DNA of 64,000 bases from Pomacea canaliculata (taxonomy: Eukaryota; Mollusca; Gastropoda; Architaenioglossa; Ampullariidae). Below the pieces are notes generated by a model that was given only the letters and a program-made list of their open reading frames with translations, did no database searches and was not told the DNA's origin. How positions within the stretch are numbered: the first letter of the stretch is position 1; the number at the start of each line of letters is the position of its first letter. Shown here one piece after another: positions 47,066 through 58,679 of this stretch. A program made the translations under genes and the position numbers. The stretch lies in NCBI RefSeq assembly GCF_003073045.1, contig NC_037590.1, positions 21,726,449 to 21,790,448 on the forward strand, read 5' to 3'.

Positions 47066-48254
47066 CTGAAACACAGAGGAAGATTGCATGCAGCCCGATT
47101 ATTAATCAGCTCCTAAGATTAACATTAACGAGCCTCCTTCTATGCTCTTAGCTGTCACAGTCACTGAATCGTATGTCTTGCTTTCCTAGCTTCTTCACAC
47201 TTCGCGTGAATATTGCTTTAGCAGTTTTATGTGTTATTTCTGCTAGTTGTTCTCTTGCTTTGGTGCAAAGTTTCTTAGCCTCCTGAACTCACTCTGTTGT
47301 ATTAAGTTTTTTTATGGCAATTTGAAATTCTTTTTAAGAGAAAAAAAATTGTTTAATTTAATATTTTGTCAGACATCATGTACAGTTTTGTTCTCATTCA
47401 AGAGGACACTTGAAGCAGTTTCTGTAGACCGATTAATTTGTGACAATGTAGACTGCAAACAATAATTTTTAACTGTAAGCAGTTGTGAGAAGAAATATTG
47501 CAATAAATAAAAGGATATTAAGTTTATCTATTTGTAAATATTAGCAACTTACTCTTGTAAATATTATACTGAAACTGCTCAAGTATGTGTTCATGATTAT
47601 TTGAGATTAAGGTTTTACAAACAGGTTTGTATTTATGCTAGTTTGCTTGTCTGTATGTTTGTGTGTGAGAGAGAGAGAGAGTAGCACAATTTCAAGACCA
47701 CAGATATTTTGGACATCAAATTCTAAAACCCTCAGATGGCTGTACCTCCAGTCGCTTAAGTATTCTTGTAGTTGCACGAGACGTTGTTCCAAAGGTTTAG
47801 TCATCATTTACATTAGGAAACTAGTCATGTTTCTCATCGTCGTTGCTGTCGTCCTATTTTCTTCATCATCATTGTCGTCATCATTAACATTGTTAGAGTA
47901 CTCAGTCACCGCACAGAGAAAAAAACAAAAGTGAGATGTAGACAAACGGAAACAACTTCTCTACTCTGTTCTTTACAATTTTAGGCAGCAAAATGATCCC
48001 GATTATAGTTCTGTTTATGTTTTTATGAAAGTTTTATTTTCAAGTCATTTCAAACACTAGAGGAATGTCCGAAGACATTTTAGATATAATCTCAAAGGTA
48101 ATATGGAAGGCGCTGAAGCAAGATCTCAGGCCAGTCTTACTGACCAGACATCTATAAGAAGGGAAATTCGTGTGTGTGCGTGCGTGCGTGTTCTTTCGTA
48201 CGTACGTGTGTGTTTGTATTGTAAAAACAGTACTGATTTAAAATAGATACTTAC
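47066..48254 (-). other. Predicted 5' UTR intron of TLR G
   Basis: About 1.19 kb between an acceptor just before the ATG and a donor (TTTA|GTAAGTATC) at the position corresponding to the donors of E and F. It contains a short GA run (47668-47681). The upstream exon (from 48255) shares only scattered blocks such as TTGTACAA with E and F, so it is more diverged. Confidence 0.42.
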
Positions 48255-49334
48255 TAAATAAACAAGACTTTATACGCACGAAAGTTGTACAAGGCTGGAA
48301 TTGCCCTCCCGTTGTGTTTACACACTTTTGCAGAACTGTCACTACAGCCACCAAGTACTCGACAGTCACTTGTAACTGTTATCAGTCTTCACAGCTGTAT
48401 GTTAATTTGCTTTCATTTCCGTGCACAAACCAAAAACAAGGTTTTGCCTTTGTCTTTAGATGAAGAGCCATCATACGACAGGGTTCATCATTGAGGTCAA
48501 CTAGGAAAGAAACGAGTGTGGCTTAATTGTTTCCAAATTCGGGCGGGGAACAGAAACTTAACATGTCTCTTACAAAGTAAGTTTTAAACCACTTTCATGT
48601 TTCCTGCTGGGGTCCACTGGCGTCACAATGCGCGGGTGAGGTCCTTAAGGTTTGGGGCGGGGTTGTAAGGCGAACACACTATTGATACCTCGTGACTGCT
48701 CTTGGGAACTCTCCGCGCACTTAACAATAACAGACAGGAAGAATGTCGAAGAAAACAGTCTCTCCGGATAAACCTTTTGACTCGCATGCATTGTGTAATG
48801 TCCATTCGTGAGGGTCTGAAAGTCAGTGTTTCCTTGTATAAGCTTTCTTTCTTGCTCAGGATTTCTATCAATTAAAAATTAAATAAGGTCAAATCGCGAT
48901 TATATTCAATTCTTATGACCAATACATATAAATGAACATTCTGATTGCATTCAAGAGATAGACGTTAGTCTGAAAATAAGCCTTTATGTCATTTTCTGTT
49001 GGTTCGGTGCAATGCCTTCAACGCACTATCAGTCCTTTAATGCATGTTTCGCGTTCAGGTTTTACTGTCTTGTCTTTTCTGGTGATATCTCTTTGTCCGT
49101 TCTGATTGCTGACATGCGTTGTGTGTGTTTTTATGTGCATTTTGTGTCTGTCTCTCGTTCCAGGTCCCTATCCTGATTCTTGCCTTGGTCGTCAAAAGAT
49201 GAGTCGGCGAGCTGATTTCCCTAAGTCTTTCACCATCATGTGTCATAAGCTCTTCTAGAAAGGAGGCTTTCCTCTTCCCTCTTCTAGAAAGGAATCTTGT
49301 TGTGGTACTGTTGAGGCATTGTAACAGTTTTTTT
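48255..49334. other. TLR G leader and promoter region
   Basis: Holds the predicted 5' exon of TLR G and its upstream flank. Blocks resembling those upstream of E and F recur in order (a GTTTACACAC stretch, an AGGAAA..A block near 48503, a TTTCCTGCTG block near 48599), at lower identity. No other gene is recognised. Confidence 0.3.
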
Positions 49335-49530
49335 TACATGAGTGGGTTGTTAGCCCAAAGCAAAACCCCCAACCTGGAGAGCCAGGGTGCATTATTTTAG
49401 TCTGGCTTCCCCCGTGACAGACCTGTTGGGCTTGGTTAGACCTGCCAGGAGCACAAGGCTCTAGCAAACATAGCTCTGTGGATCGACAAGGTGGGCAAGC
49501 CACCACACCACTACAAGGTAAGGTGCACCA
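49335..49530. repeat. Dispersed repeat, probably LINE- or SINE-derived
   Basis: The order CCCAAAGCAAAACCCCCAAC, CCTGGAGAGCCAGGGTGCA, GACAGACCTGTTGGGC, GACCTGCCAGGAGCAC and GCAAGCCACCACACCAC recalls a repeat found widely in invertebrate genomes, which I associate with non-LTR elements. This is from memory of the pattern, and no reverse transcriptase is adjacent, so the family is not assigned. Confidence 0.38.
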
Positions 49531-49932
49531 ACTGGTGGTGATACGTAGCGTTAAATTCCCTTTATTCGTATATTTCATTTTTTTTACTGCTGCATTTCAA
49601 TGCAGAACGCATTCATTATTAATTTTATAAATATTTTTCAAATGTAAACATGGTGATATCTTTTTGACTACAAAAGAATAATAATTAAGGCTTTCAAATA
49701 TATACAATTATGCAACAGAGTGAATATAGAGAGATTCAAACGAAGCAAAAACACTGTCTGAATGATTCTTAAATATTAACAATGTCATTTGTATACAAAT
49801 ACAATTGTAAAGATCACCGAAACTGAATGCGAAGTATCGGGAGACAAATCAACGGATAATATATCAGGTCCTTTTATACTGAATACTTTAATCTTGGATG
49901 CTTACTCTTCTGCAAATATGCGATCCTAGGAA

Positions 49933-50130
49933 TTAAAGCATACGCCAACCTCCATGCAATAAAGCCCACAAAGCACAATGGGTGCAATTTGCTGAAGCTT
50001 TGATCCAGTTTGCCGCCAACAAATGGGGGAAAGTGTCCATGATGGTCTTGGTGGTTGTGGTGCAACTAACCCAGCCCTTATAAAGATGTTGATTTTCGCG
50101 GAGATACTTTTGCAACGCATCTCGTATCAT
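49933..50130 (-). CDS. Unrecognised small frame, possible transposon or exon remnant
   Basis: ATG at 50130 opens 65 codons that look protein-like: MIRDALQKYLRENQHLYKGW, then HLLAANWIKASANCTHCALW and a Trp-rich end (WALLHGGWRML). The frame closes at a stop in AT-rich DNA. Trp, Cys and His content is unusual for random sequence of this composition, but no family is recognised and no splice sites of quality flank it. Confidence 0.22.
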   Translation of the reverse strand: MIRDALQKYLRENQHLYKGWVSCTTTTKTIMDTFPHLLAANWIKASANCTHCALWALLHGGWRML

Positions 50131-50830
50131 TTCACGTTAGTGGCCCCTGCTGTCTATGCACTTGATCGATCTTGTAATTAACTGGTGTAATCGTCAATTA
50201 ATTTTAGTATTTTTCACCTTCCTTTCTTTGCCTTTGTCTTCCTGTACGTAGACTTGTGTCTGCATGTGTGTGTGCGTGTGTGCAATAGCGTGTCCGTAGT
50301 TCACTTCTGTTGTGTGAATGCGTCGCATGGTCTTCTGGTGGGTTCAGGTTCCCCATTCGGACAGCTATGTAAACAGCTAACAAAATGTGTGACCTCACAA
50401 AATGAATGTATGGTGTGGTAATTATATTGACTATGTTGCAGAAGCGTTGTCAGCTACTGAATGTGGCAGGACTTCCTGGTGACAGCCACTCGCGTGCATC
50501 TGGCGCAGTCCAACAACATTTCCAACGCATCTTGGTGAGGACCGAGTGTCCTCCTACAAAAGATGATCCGTGTGAAACTTCCGCTCCCACTAGCTGAGAG
50601 TTCAGTCAAGTCGAGGCAGCAGCTGACTGTCCTGGTGAGAAGTAGGAAAACGTTGGGAAGCAGAGCAGTACGGCATAGTTAATACTCCTTCAGCAACACA
50701 AACACACGCGCGCATATTTTCATCTTTTTGTGTCTACGTAAAAACTCAGCCAAAGATTTAGTTTCGATGGAATAAATTTTAATGAAAAAATAAATATTGA
50801 AGTTTATATATTTATTTCGAGTTCTAGACT

Positions 50831-50864
50831 CTATCTCTCTCTCTCTCTCACGCACACACACACG
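50831..50864. repeat. CT/CA microsatellite
   Basis: A (CT)n run followed by a (CA)n run, 34 bases in all. Confidence 0.8.
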
Positions 50865-51336
50865 CCTGCTTGCTTACGCACTTGCATTCGAATTGAGTGA
50901 GCTGTGTATACAAGAAGTTAATTTTGTAGTGACTACCCTCCTTAACTCTAGTGCCATTTTAGGTTGTAGTAACACTCCACGCAAGACTGTATGCGTTGTA
51001 GACATGACCGTGTTCCGCCTTTTTTCAGTAGCATCATTACAACTTCCACAATGTCTTTACGGCATGCTACAGAATGTCAAGAGAAAGAGAGACAAAAAAG
51101 TGGAGTCCGACATTACTCTAAAAATACAAGCACCCCGAGATCGCGATGGAAGAACAACTTGAACAGATGTTGCACCAGACTTCGTCAGAACTTTGATGTC
51201 CTGGATTCTCAGAACAAGAAGCGTTCGTGGCGCAAAGCTGGAAGCAGAATCAGCGCAGACTTTCAATCGTCCGGAGTGCTTTAAAGCTAACAGTGAGCTA
51301 TACTAAACCGTTCACTGTTCATTTTAACTGAGCAGT

Positions 51337-51855
51337 TTACCGAGTTTCAGGTGCAGGTCTGAAGGCTGCGATACGCGCCTCTGAATCAGAATCAGAATGC
51401 CGCCTCACGAACTGAGCAGGGGCGGATAATCTGTCGATTGTCAGGCAGGCCGTTCTGACGATTTCCACGCAGGTCAAGCGTCTGCCAGTCTTGAATGATC
51501 TGCTGAAGCTGTCCAGAGTCCCAGGAGGTAAGTCGTTGGATTTCGCTTGTTTCGTTGGTTGCGGGTGTAAGGTGTCTTCATCTTCATTAACTGCCTGAGA
51601 TAATTCGTCGTCGTTCTGCAGACTCTTCTGAAACACATTTTCTTCCTTAATTTGAAGAGAATATAGAACAGAAGTTGAGAACAAGGAGGAGGATTCTTGT
51701 GAGATGTTAGCGGAGGTTGTACAAAACCTCTTCCATGATCCCGCGTTGGATTGACTGGCAGTGAACACAGCAGATTGTAAGGCAGTGGAGGCTGTGTTGA
51801 GAAAGACCACAATCACAACTGCGACGTACGTCTTCTGACACGCTGTCAACATCAT
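51337..51855 (-). CDS. Small secreted protein, candidate peptide precursor
   Basis: ATG at 51855 (a second ATG follows at once) opens 172 residues. The start is supported by a splice acceptor (TTTTTTGCAG) ending at 51872, 16 bases upstream, the same leader arrangement as the TLRs. The N-terminus MMLTACQKTYVAVVIVVFLN is a good signal peptide. The rest has no membrane segment, is hydrophilic and carries dibasic sites (WKR, TGRR, VRR). Between TGRR and VRR lies a 24-residue stretch with two cysteines (LTCVEIVRTACLTIDRLSAP and on), which could be released as a disulfide-looped peptide. Cysteine spacing (seven residues) does not match CCHamide, elevenin, allatostatin C or calcitonin patterns as I know them. 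No family is assigned. A non-neuropeptide secreted protein is equally possible. Confidence 0.45.
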   Translation of the reverse strand: MMLTACQKTYVAVVIVVFLNTASTALQSAVFTASQSNAGSWKRFCTTSANISQESSSLFSTSVLYSLQIKEENVFQKSLQNDDELSQAVNEDEDTLHPQPTKQAKSNDLPPGTLDSFSRSFKTGRRLTCVEIVRTACLTIDRLSAPAQFVRRHSDSDSEARIAAFRPAPETR

Positions 51856-51873
51856 CCTCGTCGGTTCTGATCT

Positions 51874-52065
51874 GCAAAAAAGTATCAGGGAGACGCTGAT
51901 TAACCCATTGCATCCTGTCACCGGACTGACATTTTCATAAGAAGATATACTACATACGCTGGAATTTACTTAGCGAAACTGATAAACTCAAGATGATTCC
52001 ATTGTACATTGTTAGTTTTTTACATCACTCACTGAATTGAGAATGAAAACATCTATTTTAGATTA
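51874..52065. other. Intron side of the small secreted gene
   Basis: Sequence immediately upstream of the predicted acceptor. No feature recognised. Confidence 0.25.
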
Positions 52066-52310
52066 GGGGAAGCAGATAGCTGAGTGGTTAGAGTGCTGGC
52101 GTCGGAACTGAGAGCACGCTGGTTCAATGCCCGATCCGCGCAGCAAACTTCCCCCAGTCAACCCAGTTGGGGAAGGTAAAGCAGCGAGGGAGAAGAGATG
52201 GTCACCGCCCCCACATAAAACTGGCGCCGAGAAAAGGGAGGTCTCTAAAGACCTCACCCTACCCAACCCCCAACGACCTGAAAAGGATAGGGATGTAACC
52301 TTTTGATTAC
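52066..52310 (+). repeat. tRNA-derived SINE
   Basis: A tRNA-like head with A-box TAGCTGAGTGGTTAGAGTGC (52077-52096) and B-box GGTTCAATGCC (52121-52131), then a non-tRNA body (GGGGAAGGTAAAGCAGCGAG, GAAAAGGGAGGTCTCTAAAG) and an end at GGATAGGGATGTAACC. Layout and length are those of a tRNA-derived SINE. It is the clearest SINE in the window. Confidence 0.72.
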
Positions 52311-52627
52311 ATGTGTCTTGGTATAGTGTTATTCTTTTTCAATCAATAGTTATTGACCACTACCGTCAAATGTCCTAATAGACAAACATGTCTACGCTAA
52401 GCTGTGTAAGCTGCAAGAAGTTAACAGATGCAAGACAGAAAAAAACTCAGCAATCAAACTGTGATTAGCAAAACCCAGAGAAATCAAAGTCTGACACCAT
52501 CAACTTGCACAAAAAGGCTGGAATATTTGGTTTTCCTCCAACAATTCGGTGTTAACATTATAAACTGGCGATAAACATTGTGACTGAAATATTGCTTTCA
52601 GGATGGAATTTAGCAAGTGGGTGTAAG

Positions 52628-52779
52628 CAGTGGCGGACTGGGCAGTCGGGTATTGGGGCAATGCCCGGTGGGCCAGTGGGCCTATTTTGTTCTATAGAAT
52701 AATATTATAAGCCTATTTTAGTGAGAAGGGCCGCTCTGTAAATAATGCCCGGGTCGCTTTAAAGCTCCAGTCCGCCCTG
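52628..52779. mobile_element. hAT-type MITE with intact target duplication
   Basis: 152 bp element with ends CAGTGGCGGACTGG (left) and the complement of CAGGGCGGACTGG (right), flanked by perfect 8-base direct repeats GGTGTAAG at 52620-52627 and 52780-52787. Eight-base duplications and CAG-starting ends define hAT. The perfect duplication indicates a fairly recent insertion. No coding capacity. Confidence 0.82.
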
Positions 52780-52936
52780 GGTGTAAGATATCTATACTGA
52801 ACCGCATCTTCAAGTGGCTTTGGCATGACATTTATGTTTTCTAATGCAAATTACGAAGATCTCTATTCTTTCAATTTTTTCTACTCATTTCCTACATCTA
52901 TTCCACTTTTCCACTCTCTTTTTTTAAAGTATAAAT

Positions 52937-53109
52937 CCGCGGTTCTCAAACGGTGGGGCGCGCTCCCTTGGGGGGGGGGGGGCGCAAAGGTGGTCATTTT
53001 TAAAAAGTTTCTTATACCGGTATGAAGGAAATTAGCTTACATTGCTGGCGCGCGGACGTACCTTTGTTCGTCAGGGGGGGGCGTGACAAGTAAAAGGTTG
53101 AGAACCCTG
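52937..53109. mobile_element. hAT-type MITE (second family)
   Basis: 173 bp with inverted ends CGCGGTTCTCAAACGG (left) and AAGGTTGAGAACCCTG (right), flanked by near-perfect 8-base repeats GTATAAAT and GTATAAAA. The interior contains a long G run. GGTTCTCAA ends next to an 8-base duplication fit the hAT superfamily. The duplicated segment (60262-60411) carries the same element, cut by the N gap. Confidence 0.72.
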
Positions 53110-55928
53110 GTATAAAATATTCGGTGTAATTCCTTTTGACACTGTCTGCCCATACATCTAGCCAAAATTATAATCCCGACACATATTTTTAAAAGAATTG
53201 ATGCAAAAAGTATTCGCTGACTGATGTTTTACCAAAGAAAAATTATTGTGCCTGAGTCTTTCAATATATTTTAATTTGTATACATGCATGTTTCAAGCAC
53301 TGTAACCACATGTAGCCAATATATTTATTCGTACACAGCAGAGGACCTGATGTCAACAACGCAACTTAAATGAAAATGTAATAATAATAGACTGTGAAAC
53401 CAATATTCCGTCCTTTACAAAGCAGAAATCAAAAGACGCTTAGAAAGGGAAATGGGAGAGACAAAGAATGGAACACTGTACCTTTAAGCTTGTAGAAGGC
53501 TGAACAAGGTGCGTTTTTTAGTCAGCCGAAGAGATGGCGACTCAGAAAACAGCGCTGGCGATGTAGCACCACATCCACAATGGGACTGCCACTGAACTCG
53601 TCTTGCCTCGATGCCGGGGCAACCTCCAGGTGCGAAATGAATCATTTCCCGTCAAAGCGCCGACTTTTTTCCACACATGATAAGGAAAGAGGAAAGTTGC
53701 TTTAAACTTCAAACTTTTCCTGATACGCTGCCCGTAGCGGATGCTGCACGAGCGGCAGGTGGCTGAAGGCCAAAGTCGCACACCGTCTCCACACAACAAA
53801 AGAGTGACACCTGTACATTTTTTTTAAGCGAAACCGAAATCGAAACTACAGCCAAACAAACCGACAAGGGGCTATGCATAAAAAGGAAATATCTTGAAGA
53901 CCCACCACCACCACTCTGCCCCCTCAGCCCACGGGTGTGAGAAACGCAAGACATGATGACTTGCATGTGGAGACGATGTTGTGTTTACTAACAGGCTAAT
54001 AGAGTAGACTTTATTTTTGAAAGGACAGTCGCTGACGTCGTAAACACCACGCTGTTGGCAAGTTTGAAATTTGATTTTTTTAACAGATTTGGCGGGAATG
54101 CTACTGGGTCGTCGACGCAGCTGACAGGAAGGTAGAGGTGTGGCGTTCCTCACCTACGTCACTAGCCATTGAAGCATGTCAGCATTTCCTGGTACCGCTT
54201 TACTGCTCACGTGGAAAACAACAGTACACACAGCTGGAAGACCTGTGGGAAGATTCGCGCGCGCAGGAAAGATAAACTAGCGCGAGTGGGAAAAGCAGGT
54301 CAGAGTGCATTCTGCTGACCTAATTAAAGGTCATGTCAACTGAAGGGATGGGAGCAGACCACCGCCTCCTTATTGCAAGCGAGACCTTGACGACTTGCAA
54401 AACTGTTAAGTGGCAAAGGTTTGGGTGCTTACATGAGCACATAGTTTGGTGTCAGTTTCCGACTACAATTCTCTGGAAGAATGTGAACCTTTCAACCGAC
54501 CGTGTCGAGGTTGTAAATATGTCCGTGAAGGCCGCAGTGTGACACAGCAGAAAGCTAGGATGTTTGCTTGGAAGTTTTTTTAGTAAGAAAATGACACTCG
54601 GGTTGTATTGCTTACAGAACAACAACCAGTTTATTCAGGTAGAATGAAGTAGTGGAAATAAGCAGAGCAGAACGGATCGACACACTACAGTTATAAATGG
54701 TTAAAAGGAGACACTTTTATGAACAAGTCGCACCAAGTACTTATGAATGAAGTATTAATGATATAGCTATAAAATAGGCGAATACGGTTGACACGTGTTC
54801 TTTTTAAAATGTCTCTATAAGCAGTAGTATCAGTGAATTTTGCGGCCATTGAGTGGACAATTGAAACTGCTTTTTGATGGACACAAATTTCCACTTAGGT
54901 TTATTATCAGAAACTTCAGTACTTCAAAAGTTTCCTGAAACCAAACACACCGCTTCTAAGTTGTAACTGAAGCTTGTAATCAAATCATCTTAGGGATTTT
55001 GTAATCGGAAAACCACTTTTAGAAGTCGTTTCGTATTTCTTTTGCTCAGATCTGAACCTCTGTTGGGTGCAGGGTGAGCGTGCAGCTTAAGGGCAGAGTG
55101 TTGGAAGAGCAGAGAAAGAAATGACTGGGGATTTCAGTCTCATGATAAAATATACTTCAGCAATACAATAGACAAGAGGGTGCTGAAAGGTTAGCCTACG
55201 CAATAAGAGTCAAAAAGCAACTATAGGGGGTGCACTATCTGGTGTTATCACAGGAACACAGAGAAGTGGGTCAAGAAAGCAACTTTGAGGTGGTGTGGTC
55301 GATGCGCGAAGGGGACAAGTACGTGACTGTGTAAGAACGGATGCACTCTGATTCCCGTCCTATCTATTTGTTCTTTCCTAATCATGATGAACCACTCAGT
55401 AACAGCACGACTTGTATCACGTCCTTGCTTACATGTTGTCTTCCTTCGCTTCTCTCAACGTCCTTGAAATGTTAGGCCTCAGTAAAGGAATATTTTACGG
55501 AACACACGACCACATCTGTATTCTTTTACGATATTGCATGTGTCTATACATATTCATATGCTGTTTAAAATACATAGTTAAAGTCTTAGTGTAAGTTTAA
55601 CTCAAGCTAAACTTTAGGGGTATTTTTGACACGCATGTTTTCCAGTATATATATATATATCTATACACTCACATAAAGAATAAATGAACAAAGAAGAACA
55701 AAGTTGTTATCCTCGCTCGTATCTGTATTAAAGTGTAGGTGCTAAGGATTTGGTTTTGAAGAAAGCACAACACCGCAATGTTCATAGGAAGTGTATGGAG
55801 CTGAGCATACAGCAAGGTATTTGTCCGAGGTTTTGAGAGGTTCTTCACAGTTCTGCATGAAACAGATATGGACAGATGCTCTTCGTCTGACCACCTGAAG
55901 CCATCAGTTCAGTATTGATGTCAAATGT

Positions 55929-56123
55929 TTGGAGAGAAGGGGATTGGAAAATAAAACAGCTGTTTCCCCTTTTCAAGCGATTCTTGTAGCAATCATTCTC
56001 TCGGCCTGCTGCCACAGTCAACCATCATCGCCATCATTTGTAAAGCTGCTCGTCAGCCTGTTCCCCGTTGGTACCAAAACTCGTTATCACACGGCGCTCG
56101 GCCAGCTCATCGATAACATGTAG
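55929..56123 (+). other. Open frame upstream of the signal-peptide exon, copy 1
   Basis: A 64-codon frame (MERRGLENKTAVSPFQAILV and on) that is also present, longer and slightly different, at 63193-63495. It has one hydrophobic run but no family resemblance. It most likely lies in the promoter or 5' UTR of the exon that follows. Confidence 0.2.
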
Positions 56124-56201
56124 ATGCAATCAGATGACCTTCAAGATGGCGATACCAGCACGTGTCACTTAAGAGGCGTGACCGTGGGTAGTTTCTTGCG
56201 A

Positions 56202-56328
56202 ATGCGAAGCACATTGGCGACGTCGTCGTTTTCTATGCTGGTTGTGGCAGCCTTGCTGGTTGTCGCCAGACCTCTGTCTGCCTCACCCCTGGGGCCCGGG
56301 AGCGGTCAGTCGTGCGGTTACGGCGTAC
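56202..56328 (+). CDS. Signal-peptide exon of an unrecognised secreted protein, copy 1
   Basis: The frame MRSTLATSSFSMLVVAALLV followed by VARPLSASPLGPGSGQSCGY runs into a good donor (GTAC|GTGAGT) at 56329. A hydrophobic core with SAS before a Pro/Gly-rich start and one Cys indicates a first coding exon of a secreted protein. Copy 2 at 63534 starts at ATGGCGACG, where this copy has ATTGGCGACG, so the start used here is an in-frame ATG at 56202. The next exon is not found before the gap, so the gene is incomplete or lies beyond the window. Confidence 0.42.
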
Positions 56329-56670
56329 GTGAGTTTTCTCAGTAGAATATTAGTGTTGGTGGGTTTTTTTGCCCCTACGGTTGTGTGATGACCAAGTGAC
56401 CATGCACTCACTTATGTGTTTAGACTCCGTTCAAGATTTCATTTGAATCTTACAAGGTTTTTGAAACTCTAAGGTTCGATCGTTCGAGTTTTAAATTTTT
56501 TTGAGCGATTTTTTAAGAAAACAAAGCAATATCAGAAAGAGTTTTATTGATTTGTATAGTGATGTAAATGAGCGTTTTGCACAAAGTAACTGAAGGCAGT
56601 GAAGTGGGAAGGGTTCATCTTGCCCTAAGTGCATGTGACATGTGTAAAAAATAAGGCCAACGGGTACCTC

Positions 56671-58679
56671 CCAACCTCTCTTTTGACACCAGCTATCTTG
56701 CCTGAAAAAAAAAAAGGGCACATTAATGTCCGAAATAGGATGTTTTGCGAAACGTTAAAAATTGTGCCCAGGGTCAAAGATACCATCATAGTAAGACGCC
56801 CTTTGTGGTTAATCGTGCGCTCTACCCGAAGCTTGGGGGAGTTGGTTGGCGTAAGTGAAAGGTAAGTGAAACCAGCGGTAAGGTAACACGACTGAAATAA
56901 AGTCGTCAGGGTCTCGACGACGCTCTTATCACATATATGAGAGTAGGTGTGCATTCGAAGTCACGCGCAAACTGCATGATTGCATCACGGGTCTGTTTGG
57001 TGGAGCAGATATGATGTGTTTGGTATTGTTGTTTATGTTGGGTTCTGGTTCTAATTGACCTCTGGAATAAATAAAGTCGTATCTAAACACATCAAGTGGG
57101 CTCGCAATAGCCCGATGAATGCATGCGCGCATTGCTCTTCCTTATTCCCTTTCCCTTCTCCTATTTCTCTGTATATAGATCAAGAGATCATCACTATTGA
57201 GTTCGTATTTGTTTGTAAAGTTTTTTGGCCACGTCAAGTCTTACTGTGCTTCAGCCTTGACGTATATGAAAAGCTATTAATGGAGAGGGAGAGAGGACCC
57301 AAACTCAAAATAAAATTCACAAAAGTTCTCTCAAGCTAGCGCTTGAGCTTTTGCTAGCAAGAGAATTCGGTCACACAGAGAAAAAAGAAGCAGGACAAGA
57401 GTTCAGTAGCTGTAGTCCAAAGGCCACAGTTGCACAAAAGTTTCGAATTTAAGCAGCATTTCGGTTTAAGTGAAAACAGTTTTTTATACAACACGTGAAG
57501 CTGAAAATTCCCACTTTAAAACATTCTAAATTAGCTTCTACAAAACAGTTTTAAGGTTGTAAGATGTGCAGCTGCGTCCAGGGTCCGCTCAAGCAACTGA
57601 GTAGAACGCAGTAGAGAGGGTGGTCAGTCATTACCACAAAAACAAAAGGCGAACTCTTATTAACTTCGGCTTCTAGATTCTATATCACTGAACACACCTG
57701 TTGCCTACTTCTTGGAACAGAAGGCATTTCAGTGTTATATGGCGGATGGGGCGGGAAAACGCCCGAGCCGTGAAAGAGAAAATGCATTGCCGTGTAGTGC
57801 ACAAGTAATGTTTATAATATAATAAAATTTTCATTTGACAACAATCAGTTTTCTGTCTTCTCACTCACTTTTTCTCTTTCTTCATTGGCAAACTGCAATT
57901 TGTAATTGAGACCAAAATATGCATCAGACGCTAAAAAAGTCATCAAGGGTTTATTTTTTTTAAAGAGTAATGAAGTTTCGTCACGAAGAAGAATTCTTCT
58001 AAATATCTGTGAATAGGTATGTAAATCCGCTAGTATAAACTGCGTAGTCCTCTCTATTCTTTCGCTTCTCCATTCATGTGCCTGTCGGGCAATTCGTTTA
58101 TATCCTTCAGTCAGAGAATTTTCTTCCCTTGTGTATGTCCACACTGAAGGTGCGTAAGAGCAGACGAACGGGAATTTTCCTGTGCTTTTTTCCTCACTTG
58201 ATTTGAGGCGCGCATGTTAACGTCCTCTCTATCATTAAGGATATTATATCTCAATGAAAAAAAAAACTTTTTTAATTTTTTCACACACAGCGTCGCGCGT
58301 GCGAATCCTAAGAATGCAAAGGTATGTAATTATTATTAAATGTCTAACTTGTGGGTGCTAATGCCGGTCAACTCTGACGCGTGTTTGTCCTTATCCAAAA
58401 AGAGCTGCAACCCAGTGAAAGAGTGATATGATCAAAGTTGGTGCACGTGGTACACACACACACGCATGACGACGTAGGCTGGCTGATGAACGGTGGACCA
58501 AGTATACCATTACAGTGTGAGTAACCTCGGACACCATTAACCCCACGCAATTCAATCACATCAAATTTAGGGCACCGACACCTTCGTCATGCAGGAAAAC
58601 TCTCATTGGTTTACAGTAAAACGTGTGAACGCCTTTGTTGTCGCTGGCGTGAACTAATTCGTTTGTAAGCTCACATACT
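56671..58679. other. Region between duplication copy 1 and the third fragment
   Basis: No gene is supported. Two short AATAAAGTCGT strings (near 56897 and 57068) recur again near 59463 and may be tails of a short repeat. Frames in this stretch are short and AT-biased. Confidence 0.3.

Larger units (their letters stand above)
52975..56670. repeat. Segmental duplication, copy 1
   Basis: Direct duplicate of 60262-64000, offset about 7.3 kb. Identity is very high from about 54.6 kb rightward and lower, with many one- to few-base indels, between 53.0 and 54.6 kb. It contains a hAT MITE, a long non-coding stretch with AT-rich runs (55648-55661) and a signal-peptide exon (56202-56328). On the - strand it could also supply the first exon of the 51.3 kb gene: a GTACAGTGTTCC donor-like motif lies near 53470-53485. 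Confidence 0.88.

Noticed and set aside
50441-50537. Possible + strand exon between TTGCAG and TTG|GTGAGG.
   Set aside because: Splice sites are plausible but the 97-base product has no recognised similarity and no partner exons; not strong enough to list.
51430-51500. Elevenin, CCHamide, allatostatin C or calcitonin identity for the two-cysteine segment of the 51.3 kb gene.
   Set aside because: Cysteine spacing is seven residues and flanking residues do not match these families.
52077-52131. Functional tRNA gene.
   Set aside because: A- and B-boxes are present but the acceptor arms do not pair and the head runs into a SINE body.
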